From Marinobacter arenosus (lineage in GTDB: Bacteria; Pseudomonadota; Gammaproteobacteria; Pseudomonadales; Oleiphilaceae): a DNA stretch of 64,000 bases. Below are positions 9,694 through 18,016 of the stretch, piece after piece. A program made the position numbers and the translations under genes. Below the pieces are notes generated by a model. The model was given only the letters and a program-made list of their open reading frames with translations. It was not told the DNA's origin and searched no databases. The DNA lies in NCBI RefSeq assembly GCF_019264345.1, contig NZ_JAHVAO010000001.1, positions 1,612,001 through 1,676,000 of the forward strand, read 5' to 3'. Every line of letters begins with the position of its first letter. Position 1 is the stretch's first letter.

Positions 9694-10983
9694 TCAGGGG
9701 CCCCACCACCGCGTCATCATCGGTTTGACGGTCAGCCCGTGAATGATGATCGAAAGCACCACGACCACCAGCGTGAGATGGATCAGCTCCAGGGCCAATT
9801 CTTCCGGCAGGCCGAAGACAACGGCGAACATCAGGTAGTAGACAGAACCGATTCCCCGAACCCCGAACCAGCCCACCAGCATCTGCAGCCGCCAAGGTGC
9901 CCCGGAGCCGATTAAACCAAGAAATACACTGACCGGCCGAACAATCACAAACAGGAATAACCCGAGACCAACGGCCCGGAAACTCCAGGAGTCGTAGAAC
10001 AACGTGCCACCCAGCAACACCACCAATACCAGTTCGGACAAGCGTTCAAGAGATTCCTTGAACATCAACGAGCCTTTCGATACCCCGGTAGGAAGATGGC
10101 GGATGGTTTCACGCGGCTGATCGAAAGAGTCCGCCGCTGTCTCCGTGTCCTGGCCAGGCTTTTCGGACTGGGCCAGCGTCATTTCGGATTGCCGCAGCGA
10201 AATGGCAGCGACAAACACGCCCAGAAACCCCCAGGCATTGATCAGCAGGCAGACCCCGTAGGTCAGGCCAATCAATCCAAGGCCAAGGAAATCATCCAAC
10301 AATGGGGCCTGTTTCTCGAGACATCGCTGCCCCCGCACACACTGAGCCAGCAGCCTTCCCGCCAAAAGCCCAACCACAATGGCCGAGGCCGTTGACCACA
10401 AAACCTCATTAAGCCCCCACGTTATAAGCAATTCGTTGCTGACCGGCGCACCGAGCAACAAAAGCCCTAATATGACGAACGGAAACGCGCTGCCATCATT
10501 CATGCCCGCTTCACTCGTCAGAGTAAACCGAAGGGGGTCGGTATCGCCCATGTGCCGGACCTGAACTTCCGTTGCGAGTACCGGATCGGTGGGTGCCAGT
10601 ATGCCGCCCAGCGCAATCGCCGCCCCCGCGGGAAGTCCCAGCACGTAGTAACCAAAGGCTGCCGTCAGCGCGACACTGAGGGTCATGGAGATGAATGCAA
10701 GGCGCAAAGGTACGCGCCATGCGTTCCATATGAAGGGCACCGGCATCTTGGTGCCAGCAATAAACAACGATAACAACACCGCGAGCTCGGCAAACAGTTC
10801 CAGCAGATGTGCCTGTTTCAGCGGGTTAAAGTGAAAGACACCAAAAATCAACGGGCCCAGAAGCACGCCCACACTCAAATAGACCATGGACGGTGTCAGA
10901 TTCAGACGCTGAAGCACCGGCGGGCGCGTCCCCATAAGAATCAGCAGGGCTCCGATCGCGACAAACCAGACAGCGTTACTCAA
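9694..10983 (-). CDS. CPA1-family sodium (potassium)/proton antiporter
   Basis: The 429-aa integral membrane protein has about twelve hydrophobic helices and the CPA1/NhaP signature ILAPTDPVLA followed by SEAGMNDGSAF, whose acidic residues carry cation and proton. A cytoplasmic loop rich in charged residues (about 275-315) splits the helices, and GWFGVRGIGS lies near the C-terminus. No TrkA-type regulatory domain is fused. Likely role: pH and salt homeostasis at the inner membrane. The upstream neighbour on the other strand is csbD, a stress gene. Confidence 0.9.
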   Translation of the reverse strand: MSNAVWFVAIGALLILMGTRPPVLQRLNLTPSMVYLSVGVLLGPLIFGVFHFNPLKQAHLLELFAELAVLLSLFIAGTKMPVPFIWNAWRVPLRLAFISMTLSVALTAAFGYYVLGLPAGAAIALGGILAPTDPVLATEVQVRHMGDTDPLRFTLTSEAGMNDGSAFPFVILGLLLLGAPVSNELLITWGLNEVLWSTASAIVVGLLAGRLLAQCVRGQRCLEKQAPLLDDFLGLGLIGLTYGVCLLINAWGFLGVFVAAISLRQSEMTLAQSEKPGQDTETAADSFDQPRETIRHLPTGVSKGSLMFKESLERLSELVLVVLLGGTLFYDSWSFRAVGLGLFLFVIVRPVSVFLGLIGSGAPWRLQMLVGWFGVRGIGSVYYLMFAVVFGLPEELALELIHLTLVVVVLSIIIHGLTVKPMMTRWWGP

Positions 10984-11216
10984 AATGACAACCTCGGGCT
11001 CAGACAGGTTCCAAAAGCTTGTTCCTACAAACTAATTTGCCTGAAAAGCAGACCGGCCTCTGTGCGCTATCCCACTTGAACACGCCTGTGTTTGCAAACG
11101 CACAGACCGTGACCCGGTTTCAACGCACGATGCAACAACGGTGGCACAGGTTCTGTCTGGAAATGGGCCGCCGTTCGATGAATCCATTATCTGGCCAGAG
11201 GGCCAAAGGAGCTGAA

Positions 11217-11420
11217 ATGAACAAGGACACCATCGAAGGCAACTGGAAAGAGCTGAAGGGCAAGGTGAAAGAGCAATGGGGTAAGCTAACCGATGACCGC
11301 CTCGATGAGATTGCTGGCCGGCGTGAACAGCTGGCGGGCGAGATTCAACAGGCTTATGGCGTCACCAGAGAGGAAGCAGAGAAGCAAATCAATGACTTTG
11401 AACAAATCCGCAAGCATTGA
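11217..11420 (+). CDS. CsbD-family stress-response protein
   Basis: The 67-aa protein starts MNKDTIEGNWKELKGKVKEQ and contains WGKLTDDRLDEIAGRREQL, the CsbD/YjbJ signature. These small charged proteins accumulate under general, osmotic or envelope stress; the molecular role is unknown. AAAGGAG lies just before the ATG. A hairpin about 25 bases after the stop probably ends the transcript. Confidence 0.92.
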   Translation: MNKDTIEGNWKELKGKVKEQWGKLTDDRLDEIAGRREQLAGEIQQAYGVTREEAEKQINDFEQIRKH

Positions 11421-11446
11421 TATACCCCCCACCTAACTCTGATTTG

Positions 11447-11475
11447 GCTGCCTGCAGGCTTGTTTCGCAGGCAGC
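11447..11475 (+). terminator. Hairpin after csbD
   Basis: Perfect 9-bp arms GCTGCCTGC and GCAGGCAGC enclose an 11-base loop, followed by ATTTG. The T-tract is short, so it may be a weak intrinsic terminator. Confidence 0.55.
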
Positions 11476-11665
11476 ATTTGAGCTACCAGACCGTACGCAC
11501 CAGCATTTTTCCTGCGCTATGTGGGCCAGCGTACAGACCCGGCAACGCTGATACATCAATATAAACCCCGATGTGGCGATGGATCAGCCTATACAGGGAG
11601 TAGCATCACCCGCCGCAGGGAACGCGGCGCAATCAAAATTCAGGTTCTGGAAAAGGTCATCACTT

Positions 11666-11740
11666 ATGAACAATATCGTTTATATCGTTGGGGCCGTAGT
11701 TATCGTTCTAGCAATTCTCTCCTTCCTCGGTTTTGGCTAA
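11666..11740 (+). CDS. Small single-span membrane peptide (24 aa)
   Basis: A 24-codon frame beginning MNNIVYIVGAVVIVLAIL and ending in LSFLGFG is almost one transmembrane helix. AAGG lies nine bases upstream of the ATG. Very short proteins of this type (MxxIIYIVGLVVIVLAVLS-like) recur in Pseudomonas-related genomes beside stress genes, though that is from memory and not tested. The sequence is too hydrophobic and regular to be an accidental frame. Role unknown; it may modulate a membrane complex. Confidence 0.6.
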   Translation: MNNIVYIVGAVVIVLAILSFLGFG

Positions 11741-11860
11741 GCCGGGGCGGATTGAGAGGGTCACAAGCCACCGGTTAAACCCGGGACTTGCTTGGCCCCT
11801 GATACCAGGCGCGCACAGAACATCTCGAAGGTACACTGTGCGCTATCAGGGAGAGGGATT

Positions 11861-12199
11861 ATGGTCTACCCAGACAATATGCTTTACGCGGGGATCTGGG
11901 TAACTGCGCTAATTGTCGGCTTTTTCTCATTCAGGGCAGTTAATTCTAGAAACTGCTTGATAAAGGCGGCGTTGTATCATTATTTCCTGAACTCCACCGA
12001 GGCCAAAAGCGAGACCCACGTAAAGGGTGCTTCATTGCCTTCAACAGCATATGGTTTGGCAATCGGAAAATTTCAGAAGATGAAAGACGGTCGAGACGAC
12101 TACACGTTCTGCTTTGAAATTCTCAACCATCAAATCCGGATTTTTGGGGATCGAAACGCGATGCTTAAAGCCGCACGACGTCGTCATTTCCCGAAGTAG
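11861..12199 (+). CDS. Hypothetical single-pass membrane protein
   Basis: The 112-aa product starts at an ATG preceded by GGGAGAGGG and has one N-terminal hydrophobic helix (MLYAGIWVTALIVGFFSF), then a basic, mostly soluble C-terminus ending in ARRRHFPK. No family is recognised. The gene lies at the border of the repeat-rich, gene-poor block and is followed within six bases by the first copy of a dispersed repeat. Confidence 0.5.
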   Translation: MVYPDNMLYAGIWVTALIVGFFSFRAVNSRNCLIKAALYHYFLNSTEAKSETHVKGASLPSTAYGLAIGKFQKMKDGRDDYTFCFEILNHQIRIFGDRNAMLKAARRRHFPK

Positions 12200-12518
12200 C
12201 GTAGCAATGTGAAATTCCAGGTTTGGTCGCAAAGCGAACATTCAGGTTTGGCAATAAGGCATGCCAGCATCCGCGCCTTTGTTTAATGGCTCCCCTGCAA
12301 ATGGAGGCCTTCCCCATTCTCTTGCTTCCTTGTTTTCAGCAAGATTGTTTTCACCTCAGAGTCGGACGACGAATTTAGTACTTTGTGTGGAGTTACACGG
12401 GTAATTTACTGATCTCTTGTTTAACGGCGGTTTATTGGATGCTGCCAAGTTCCATGAACAACAACACCGCGCATAAGTTAGATATTGTGCTTAATCCATG
12501 ATCGCTCACCACTCGTTG
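12200..12518. other. Intergenic stretch with dispersed-repeat half-sites
   Basis: No gene is seen. The stretch holds one copy of the GGTCGCAAAGCGAACATT motif (12224-12241) and, about 40 bases on, CCTTTGTTTAATGG, which resembles the other end of that repeat. The remainder is A+T-richer than the flanking genes. Confidence 0.5.
12205..12241 (+). repeat. Dispersed palindromic repeat, degenerate copy
   Basis: GGTCGCAAAGCGAACATT at 12224-12241 matches the right end of the 57-bp repeats at 16182 and 19755 exactly. AATGTG at 12205 may be the remains of the left end. The centre is shorter than in the full copies. Confidence 0.6.
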
Positions 12519-12686
12519 CTACGTTTCGTGGTACTCGTTATCGAGTGCGCGGGTCAGGCTGGCCTTAATTTCACCCCAGGTAGCCACGAAAAACGCGGTC
12601 AGCGGCACCGTCAGCACCATGCCGGTAACACCCCCCAGAATAGTGCCCCAAAAGAACAGGAAAATGATAACTAGTGCCGGGTGAAG
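12519..12686 (-). pseudogene. Remnant of an AI-2E family (PerM/YdiK-like) transporter
   Basis: About 55 codons encode a peptide with HPALVIIFLFFWGTILGGVT and GMVLTVPLTAFFV, which matches the last two membrane segments of AI-2E family transporters. Intact members are around 350 aa, so roughly 85 percent of the gene is missing. The similarity stops abruptly near 12686, where the frame runs into unrelated sequence. There is no own start signal. It is a decayed fragment inside accessory DNA. Confidence 0.7.
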
Positions 12687-12710
12687 GTCGGAGCACTGAC
12701 AAAGGCGCAA

Positions 12711-13095
12711 TCCTGGCCGCCAAGCCCTCCAAGGTCGTGATCCTGGCCAAGTTCGGGCCTCCGCTCAGGTTTAAAATAGGAATCTATTTACGCATGAGCA
12801 GTCGGATCATTGCGCTCCCTCACCCTGTTAACCCCCCGTCCGACGATTAATCCCCGCGCGTCTATAACGAATGCGGCGAATTAAAAGATCTGAATGCTCT
12901 GAACCGCACACGTGAATGCTCCCGGCTGCATTTGCTCGGTTTCATCGGAAGTAACTACCTAATCAAACACCTTTGTCGCTATCGAAGAGTGCCAAAGGTG
13001 CTTAGCTCAAGTGGGCAGCAACTAACCTTCCCTTCTCGAAATAGTGGGCAAGTATCGCTATTACAAGCGAGCTGCTCTGCGACTCATCCAGTGAC
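12711..13095. other. Gene-free stretch
   Basis: No frame with a recognisable product or start signal was found. A short plus-strand stretch near 12701-12770 reads as GAILAAKPSKVVILAKFGP, which looks protein-like but has no start and matches nothing I can name. It could be another gene remnant. Confidence 0.35.
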
Positions 13096-13278
13096 TCAGT
13101 AAACCCTGAAATTAAGGTCATAGATCTCCCTATCGTCACCGTTAACCGGTGTGATGTCCTGCGGGCAGGCAGACATTGCAACGATCAGATCCTCTAATGC
13201 CTCAAACTCCATTACATCGCCCGGCTTAGAAACCGGTGCGAGAAACTCAATAGCACCATCATCACTGAGTGAGAGGTG
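13096..13278 (-). pseudogene. C-terminal remnant of a DUF1989 (urea carboxylase-associated) protein
   Basis: On the minus strand a 60-codon open stretch ends at a TGA (13096-13098) and includes LEDLIVAMSACPQDITPVNG. That is the strongly conserved C-terminal region of DUF1989 proteins, which accompany urea/guanidine carboxylase systems. An in-frame stop at 13279-13281 cuts it off upstream. Intact members are about 200-280 aa. No carboxylase gene or transporter of that pathway is nearby. Confidence 0.65.
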
Positions 13279-13338
13279 TCACTAGCGACTGATATTGATT
13301 TTCCGTCGGTTAAACCGCTATCGGCGTAACAAAGTAAA

Positions 13339-13371
13339 GATCACGGTGGTGAAGGAGGCATCACCGTGATC
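13339..13371 (-). terminator. Hairpin downstream of the 13417-13719 gene
   Basis: Thirteen-base arms (GATCACGGTGGTG and CATCACCGTGATC, one mismatch) with a 7-base loop. On the minus strand it follows the hypothetical gene and leads into CTTTACTTTG, so it could act as a weak terminator. Confidence 0.5.
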
Positions 13372-13416
13372 TCCATGTCATAGGTGCCAGGCTACAAAAA
13401 AGGGCAGCTTTAGATA

Positions 13417-13719
13417 TCAGTCGTTTGAAAAGCCGGAATCCAACCCCCCAGGGTTTACTGAGCCCTTTAGGTACGCATGGCAGTTCTGAACAAAAATGAG
13501 CCTTTTCTTGCCCACCACTTGAGATATCATTTGCTCGTCGACGTCCAGCAGCGCCACAATGCTCAACGCGCTTTTATTTCGAAGATCGCAGGCTACGGCC
13601 ATTAGTTCAACGGTGCTCTTTTTCTGAACGAATTTCAGATAAAACCACCGCCGCAAAAGCCCCTTCATCCCCTCTGTCGGTAAATAATTGCCCTGCGATA
13701 CCTGAGTTAAACCGATCAT
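13417..13719 (-). CDS. Hypothetical protein (100 aa)
   Basis: The product begins MIGLTQVSQGNYLPTEGMKG, is mixed alpha/beta in character with no signal peptide or membrane segment, and matches no family I know. The ATG is preceded by GGGAGG at five bases, a better start than most frames in this stretch, and a hairpin follows the stop. It is surrounded by gene remnants and repeats, so horizontal acquisition is plausible. Confidence 0.45.
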   Translation of the reverse strand: MIGLTQVSQGNYLPTEGMKGLLRRWFYLKFVQKKSTVELMAVACDLRNKSALSIVALLDVDEQMISQVVGKKRLIFVQNCHAYLKGSVNPGGLDSGFSND

Positions 13720-13874
13720 GACGCCCTCCCGAACCTAATCGATTACCCGGGGTCAGGTCTTGCCTTTTACCCCTGCAATCGCAGTGCACTGTTATCAACT
13801 TTGAAGGCCTGACAGAAGTCTGTCTGTTCGGTTGCACACCAAACGTCGCTTGAGCCCGAGGGGAAGGAAGGTTC

Positions 13875-13892
13875 GGTCACAAAGCGGACATT
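13875..13892 (+). repeat. Dispersed repeat half-site
   Basis: GGTCACAAAGCGGACATT differs at two positions from the GGTCGCAAAGCGAACATT end of the full 57-bp repeats at 16182 and 19755. No matching left end was found within 80 bases. Confidence 0.5.
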
Positions 13893-14010
13893 CAGACTGG
13901 CTGATAACGTCTGTGCTGAACGGTGGGACCGCCGCAGAGAAGTGCAGGATATATATCCGATGCCTGACCTGGTCATTTCGCGATGGCGTCTGCGCAGCGG
14001 GTTTCAGCGT

Positions 14011-15066
14011 TCACCCACCAGACAGCTGCTGTTGGCTGGCCTCCCGATAAGAAACCATGCGCTGTTTGTCTTCGTCCCAAAGGGCATAACGAAAGCAGTC
14101 TGCTATATCCCTCGGCGCGAGGGTCGTGGTCAATGGCGATTGTAGCTCCGGAATCTCAGCCATCACCTCGGGAAGGCGATAAAAAGGAATTCGGACGTTG
14201 AGATGGTGAATATGGTGAAAGCCAATGTTCCCGGTAAACCACTGCATGACCCGATTCATCCGCATGAAACTTGAAGACTCCATGGCCCCCCGGTAATAGG
14301 TCCAGGCTTCGGGCGAAGCAATCTGCATACGCCGGAAACTGTGCTGGGCAAAAAACAGGTAGCACCCCAACGCAGAGGCAACAAGCATAGGCAGCAGGAC
14401 CACAAAAAATGCCAGGCTGAAGCCGCCCAGCCACCAAAGCAGTCCAATCAGCCCGAAGTGAGCGATCAGCGCAACGAGGGAGTCAAGGTGTTGGGCCGGG
14501 GACTTGATTAACGGTATGAGTGTGATGTTGAGGCCGAAAACGATCGGATAACTCAGCAGCACCACCAAGGGGTGACGCTGAACGCGATAGGCTAAGCGCT
14601 GCCACCGTGTTGAAGTCCGCCAGATCCGGGTGGTCAAAAGCGGAAACGCTCCCACACTGGCGCCTGAGATCTGCCCCACATGGCCATGATGATAATTGTG
14701 GCTAGCACTCCAGGAGCGAGTTGGAGTGAGGACAAAAACACTATAGATATGAAAAAGCCAGTAAGCAGCGCGTGAGTCTTTGAGAATGGCACCGTGAAGG
14801 TAATCATGGAAGGTGATAAAGGCACGTACCATCAGGAGCGCGCCCAGCAGAGAACACACGAGCCGAAGCGGCCACCACGGAAGCACCCCGGCGGCTATCA
14901 GGGCCGCGATCATTAACCCAAAAGTAGGGCCGACCTGCCACCAACTTTGAACATAAGACGCTTCAACGTATGGTTTGGTGGCTTGAAGCAGCTCCCGGCC
15001 TACCCGGATATCAGCACTGTGTTCGGGCAAACCGCTGTTCATTTTCTGGATATCGTTCTGACGCAT
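14011..15066 (-). CDS. Membrane fatty acid desaturase
   Basis: The 351-aa protein has the three histidine clusters of membrane di-iron desaturases: HDYLH (about 88-92), HNYHHGH (about 123-129) and HHIHH (about 290-294). These lie among four to five hydrophobic helices. The pattern fits acyl-lipid or acyl-CoA desaturases of the delta-12/delta-9 type; the exact position is not predictable. GGGAGGGG upstream supports the ATG at 15066. It would introduce double bonds into membrane lipids, often in response to cold. It is flanked by repeat-containing intergenic DNA. Confidence 0.88.
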   Translation of the reverse strand: MRQNDIQKMNSGLPEHSADIRVGRELLQATKPYVEASYVQSWWQVGPTFGLMIAALIAAGVLPWWPLRLVCSLLGALLMVRAFITFHDYLHGAILKDSRAAYWLFHIYSVFVLTPTRSWSASHNYHHGHVGQISGASVGAFPLLTTRIWRTSTRWQRLAYRVQRHPLVVLLSYPIVFGLNITLIPLIKSPAQHLDSLVALIAHFGLIGLLWWLGGFSLAFFVVLLPMLVASALGCYLFFAQHSFRRMQIASPEAWTYYRGAMESSSFMRMNRVMQWFTGNIGFHHIHHLNVRIPFYRLPEVMAEIPELQSPLTTTLAPRDIADCFRYALWDEDKQRMVSYREASQQQLSGG

Positions 15067-15504
15067 TGTGCGCCCCTCCCTGCCTTAAAATTAAATCTTG
15101 AGGCAGGGAATTTCCAGTTCCCGGATCATTTACATATCAACACAGAAGCACATAACGAATGAAATGGCAGAGCAATGACCTGCCCTGAATCGTTAACCCG
15201 CTTACTCCTTAGTAATATCGGTTGATTCTGACTTTTTCCATGTTCCGGTAGCCAGCAGCAAACGCCAGAGGTGTCTGGTAGCGTGACGCTGAATGGGGCC
15301 GGTTTTCATAAGCCCACCGGTCCAAGGGCCTTGCTGGTGACTTCCGGCCCCTGACCTGTCCTGACCAGACTGAGGGTGGCCTCTGAAGGCGGCTACGGCA
15401 TCTTGAGTGCCGGCAACTTGGTCGCCGCCACAGGGATGTCGAGACACTCTTTTATGGTTTACGTCGATTCCTTCCCGTCGTAACCCTGGTTCAGGAAACA
15501 AGAA
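15067..15504. other. Intergenic stretch with a dispersed repeat
   Basis: No gene is supported. It includes the first copy of the roughly 80-90-bp repeat described at 15244. A minus-strand frame covering this part is interpreted as repeat sequence, not a gene. Confidence 0.45.
15244..15320 (+). repeat. Dispersed repeat B, copy 1
   Basis: TTCCGGTA, a CAGC-containing spacer, then GTCTGGTAGCG, GCTGAATGGGGCCGGTTTT and CCACCGG occur in the same order as at 19642-19734. The best-conserved core is 15273-15307. It is non-coding in both places. Confidence 0.6.
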
Positions 15505-15819
15505 TCAGTACGCGGAATCGCCACCGCCCTGTTCGTAGCGAAGTTTGGAATCGCGCATGAGCTCGGTACCCTCGCGGGTCATCTCGCGTCCTTCCTCGAC
15601 CATGCGTTCGCCCTCACGAATCCGTTCCTGACCACTCCTGATCCGCTCCTCGCCCTTTTCCACCAGCGACTCGCCCTTTGACCACTGAGCTCCGACTTCC
15701 CTCAACGCCATGCCTTCGTCCTCAATCTGCTCACCGTAAGTCGGTTCGCGGAACGCCGCGCAGGCTGCCAACCCATTAACGACGGCAGCCAGAAGCAGTA
15801 CATTCATTATTTTTTTCAT
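15505..15819 (-). CDS. Small coiled-coil lipoprotein
   Basis: From the ATG at 15819 the 104-aa product starts MKKIMNVLLLAAVVNGLAAC, with a lipobox LAAC (Cys20) typical of lipoprotein processing. The mature part is strongly charged and repetitive, with recurring ERIREGERMVEEGREM units that form a heptad-like coiled coil, and ends in a Gly/Asp-rich tail. It should be tethered to an envelope membrane. It resembles small envelope lipoproteins of the Lpp/YgdR kind in architecture only. No operon partner is seen. Confidence 0.7.
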   Translation of the reverse strand: MKKIMNVLLLAAVVNGLAACAAFREPTYGEQIEDEGMALREVGAQWSKGESLVEKGEERIRSGQERIREGERMVEEGREMTREGTELMRDSKLRYEQGGGDSAY

Positions 15820-16515
15820 CTTGTAGCCCTCTCTGATCAATCCAGCAAAGTCGGACTACTAACCGACGCCCACGCACCGCGGGCTTACAATATTCAGACA
15901 TTTCAAAAGCACGTTAAGTTCCACCCGGTATCGAGAATGTGTCACCGCACGGTGCGCAGAGGCGCGGTACATAACCAACAAACCCCGGATCGCGATCCGG
16001 TACTCGCCTTTGCCGACGTCAAAACCGGTCTGGTAAGTCCCCGGATACCAGCCCGGATAGCTGTGCCGCTGTGGCTTTTTAACCGGTGACGACATCTCCG
16101 GCAGTGACTGGAGATCAAAATGGGGCAGGTCAGTTCACACCCTCAAATGGGTCGAAGACCGGCCCAGAATTGAGAAGCGCGAATGTCGGCTTTTGTTTAG
16201 GATCTAGAGAAGGCTGCAAGGGTCGCAAAGCGAACATTAAGACCCGAGTCTCACCTAACCATTCTCCGCTTCAATTAGTTCGAACCCTTCGTTTTTCAGG
16301 CTAATACGCAATCGGGGATCAACCTCTTCAAGGCTGTGAATCAGGCCTTTAAGACGGTCTTCACGGAAGGCTATTCGACATCAATATTACAACAAGTAGG
16401 AATGAAAGATTGAAACCCGAGCTAAACTGAATGAGTAACGTGACCGCAAACTAACCAGTGAAGCCATCGAGCCGTGAAGCGATGAAAAAGGTTGCGTCGT
16501 TCTTGGGAGTTCATG
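15820..16515. other. Gene-poor stretch with one full dispersed repeat
   Basis: Apart from a 57-bp palindromic repeat (16182-16238), the only protein-like stretch is on the minus strand between about 16377 and 16255. Its roughly 40 codons encode REDRLKGLIHSLEEVDPRLR and end at a TAG. It has an upstream stop and no start codon, so it may be another gene remnant of unknown family. A 78-codon frame at 15859-16095 has no start signal and is not called. Confidence 0.4.
16182..16238 (+). repeat. Dispersed palindromic repeat A, full copy (57 bp)
   Basis: The element begins AATGTCGGCTTTTGTTTAG and ends GGTCGCAAAGCGAACATT. The two ends form an imperfect inverted repeat (AATGTYBGCTTT against AAAGCGAACATT). 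It is the same length as the copy at 19755-19811 and matches it at 48 of 57 positions by hand alignment. It lies in non-coding DNA. Confidence 0.75.
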
Positions 16516-17907
16516 ATGAACGAAGAACTTGAAACGGACTATCTCATCGTGGGTGCCGGGGCTGCGGGCATGGCTTTTGCGGACTCGCTGCTCACCCATT
16601 CCGACGCATCTGTCACCATCGTTGATCGACGCCACGCGCCTGGTGGGCACTGGGTTGATGCTTATCCCTACGTCCGCCTGCACCAGCCTTCTTCCCTTTA
16701 TGGGGTCAGTTCGGTACCGCTTGGTCAAAATGCCATCGATGGCACGGGCACGAATGCCGGCTTCTACGAGCTCGCCGGTGTCGACGAAATCCGGGCCTAC
16801 TACAGCCACGTGATGCAACGCCACTTCCTCCCTGGTGGCCGTGTTCGTTATTTTCCGAACTGTGACTATCTGGGTGATGGCCACTTTACCTCCCGGCTGG
16901 GACAAAAATCCTGGACGGCGAATGTCCGGCGTAAGGTGGTCGACACCACCTATACCGAAGGCGCCGTTCCCGGTGCCAGTGCGCCGCCGTTTGAAGTGGC
17001 CGACGGCGTTCACTGTGTCCCTGCAGGTGGAATTGCCAGTATCACGGACCGCCCGGAACGCTTCGTTATCATCGGTGCGGGCAAGACCGCTCTGGATGCC
17101 TGTGTCTGGCTGCTGGAACAGGGAGTTTCCGCTTCTGCAATTCAGTGGATCAGACCGCGCGAGTCATGGTGGTTGAACCGCCGCTTTCACCAGCCCAATG
17201 ATCTGCTTCCGGATTTTTATCAGGGTATGGCTGTGCAGCTCGAAGCCATGGCACAGGCGACCTCGATTGAGGATCTGGTATCGAGGCTGGAAATTGACAA
17301 ATTCTTTCTTCGCATTGACCCCGACATTGTTCCAACCATGTTCCGGGGTGCGGTGATCAGCGAAGCAGAACTGGAGCTTCTGCGTCAGATCAAGGACGTC
17401 ATCCGCCTTGGGCATGTGCGGCGAATAGAACGGGACCAGATCATCCTTGAAGAGGGCAGCGTGCCCACAAGCGAGGGGACCATGCATGTCCACTGCGCAT
17501 CGAAAGGGCTTTCGCGCCCGCCTCTTCGTCCGATTTTTGAGCCTGGCCTGGTAACCGTTCAGCCATTCCTGTGGGGGTTCGCGTGCTACCAGTTCGCCAT
17601 GCTGGGCGTTGTCGAGGCAACCCTGGACAGTGATGACAAGAAAAATCGCCTGTGCCCACCGATCACATACTGGGACGTGAATACAGATTATCTGTCGGCG
17701 TTCCTGAGTGGCCTTGCAAACGAACGTGCCCGGGCGGCCTACCCGGATCTGGCAAACTGGGCCAAGAATACAAGGCTGAACCCGCTCTGCGGAATCAAGC
17801 TCTACCGCGATCTGCCGAGCGTCGCCGATGCCCACGAACGCATCAAGCGCTCCGGGATGGCGGCGGTGGGCAACCTAGTGAAACTCGTCCGGACCAAAGC
17901 CGCCTGA
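16516..17907 (+). CDS. FAD-dependent NAD(P)-binding oxidoreductase, FMO-like
   Basis: The 463-aa protein has an N-terminal FAD-binding Rossmann motif (DYLIVGAGAAGMAFADSLL), followed by APGGHWVDAYPYVRLHQPS as seen in flavin-containing monooxygenase-like enzymes, and a second nucleotide-binding motif (FVIIGAGKTALDA) near residue 190. The FMO fingerprint FxGxxxHxxxY is not evident, so calling it a monooxygenase is uncertain; a general flavin oxidoreductase is safer. GGGAG upstream favours the ATG at 16516. It is about 110 bases upstream of another flavoenzyme on the same strand. Substrate unknown. Confidence 0.75.
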   Translation: MNEELETDYLIVGAGAAGMAFADSLLTHSDASVTIVDRRHAPGGHWVDAYPYVRLHQPSSLYGVSSVPLGQNAIDGTGTNAGFYELAGVDEIRAYYSHVMQRHFLPGGRVRYFPNCDYLGDGHFTSRLGQKSWTANVRRKVVDTTYTEGAVPGASAPPFEVADGVHCVPAGGIASITDRPERFVIIGAGKTALDACVWLLEQGVSASAIQWIRPRESWWLNRRFHQPNDLLPDFYQGMAVQLEAMAQATSIEDLVSRLEIDKFFLRIDPDIVPTMFRGAVISEAELELLRQIKDVIRLGHVRRIERDQIILEEGSVPTSEGTMHVHCASKGLSRPPLRPIFEPGLVTVQPFLWGFACYQFAMLGVVEATLDSDDKKNRLCPPITYWDVNTDYLSAFLSGLANERARAAYPDLANWAKNTRLNPLCGIKLYRDLPSVADAHERIKRSGMAAVGNLVKLVRTKAA

Positions 17908-18016
17908 CCAAAAATGACTAATCCTTCTGCTGTAGTCCCGAAACGGTCTAATAATGCACTGGCATTCCAGCTGGAAGGGCGCAGGATAAAGAGTCAAGCC
18001 CCGTTGGGGCAGGGAG

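Noticed and set aside
12701..12770. Protein-like plus-strand stretch GAILAAKPSKVVILAKFGP
   Set aside because: No start, no stop structure and no confident match; could be chance or a tiny remnant.
15859..16095. Minus-strand frame MSSPVKKPQRHSYPGW...
   Set aside because: The start has no ribosome-binding site at a workable distance and no family was recognised; kept only as a note in the gap description.
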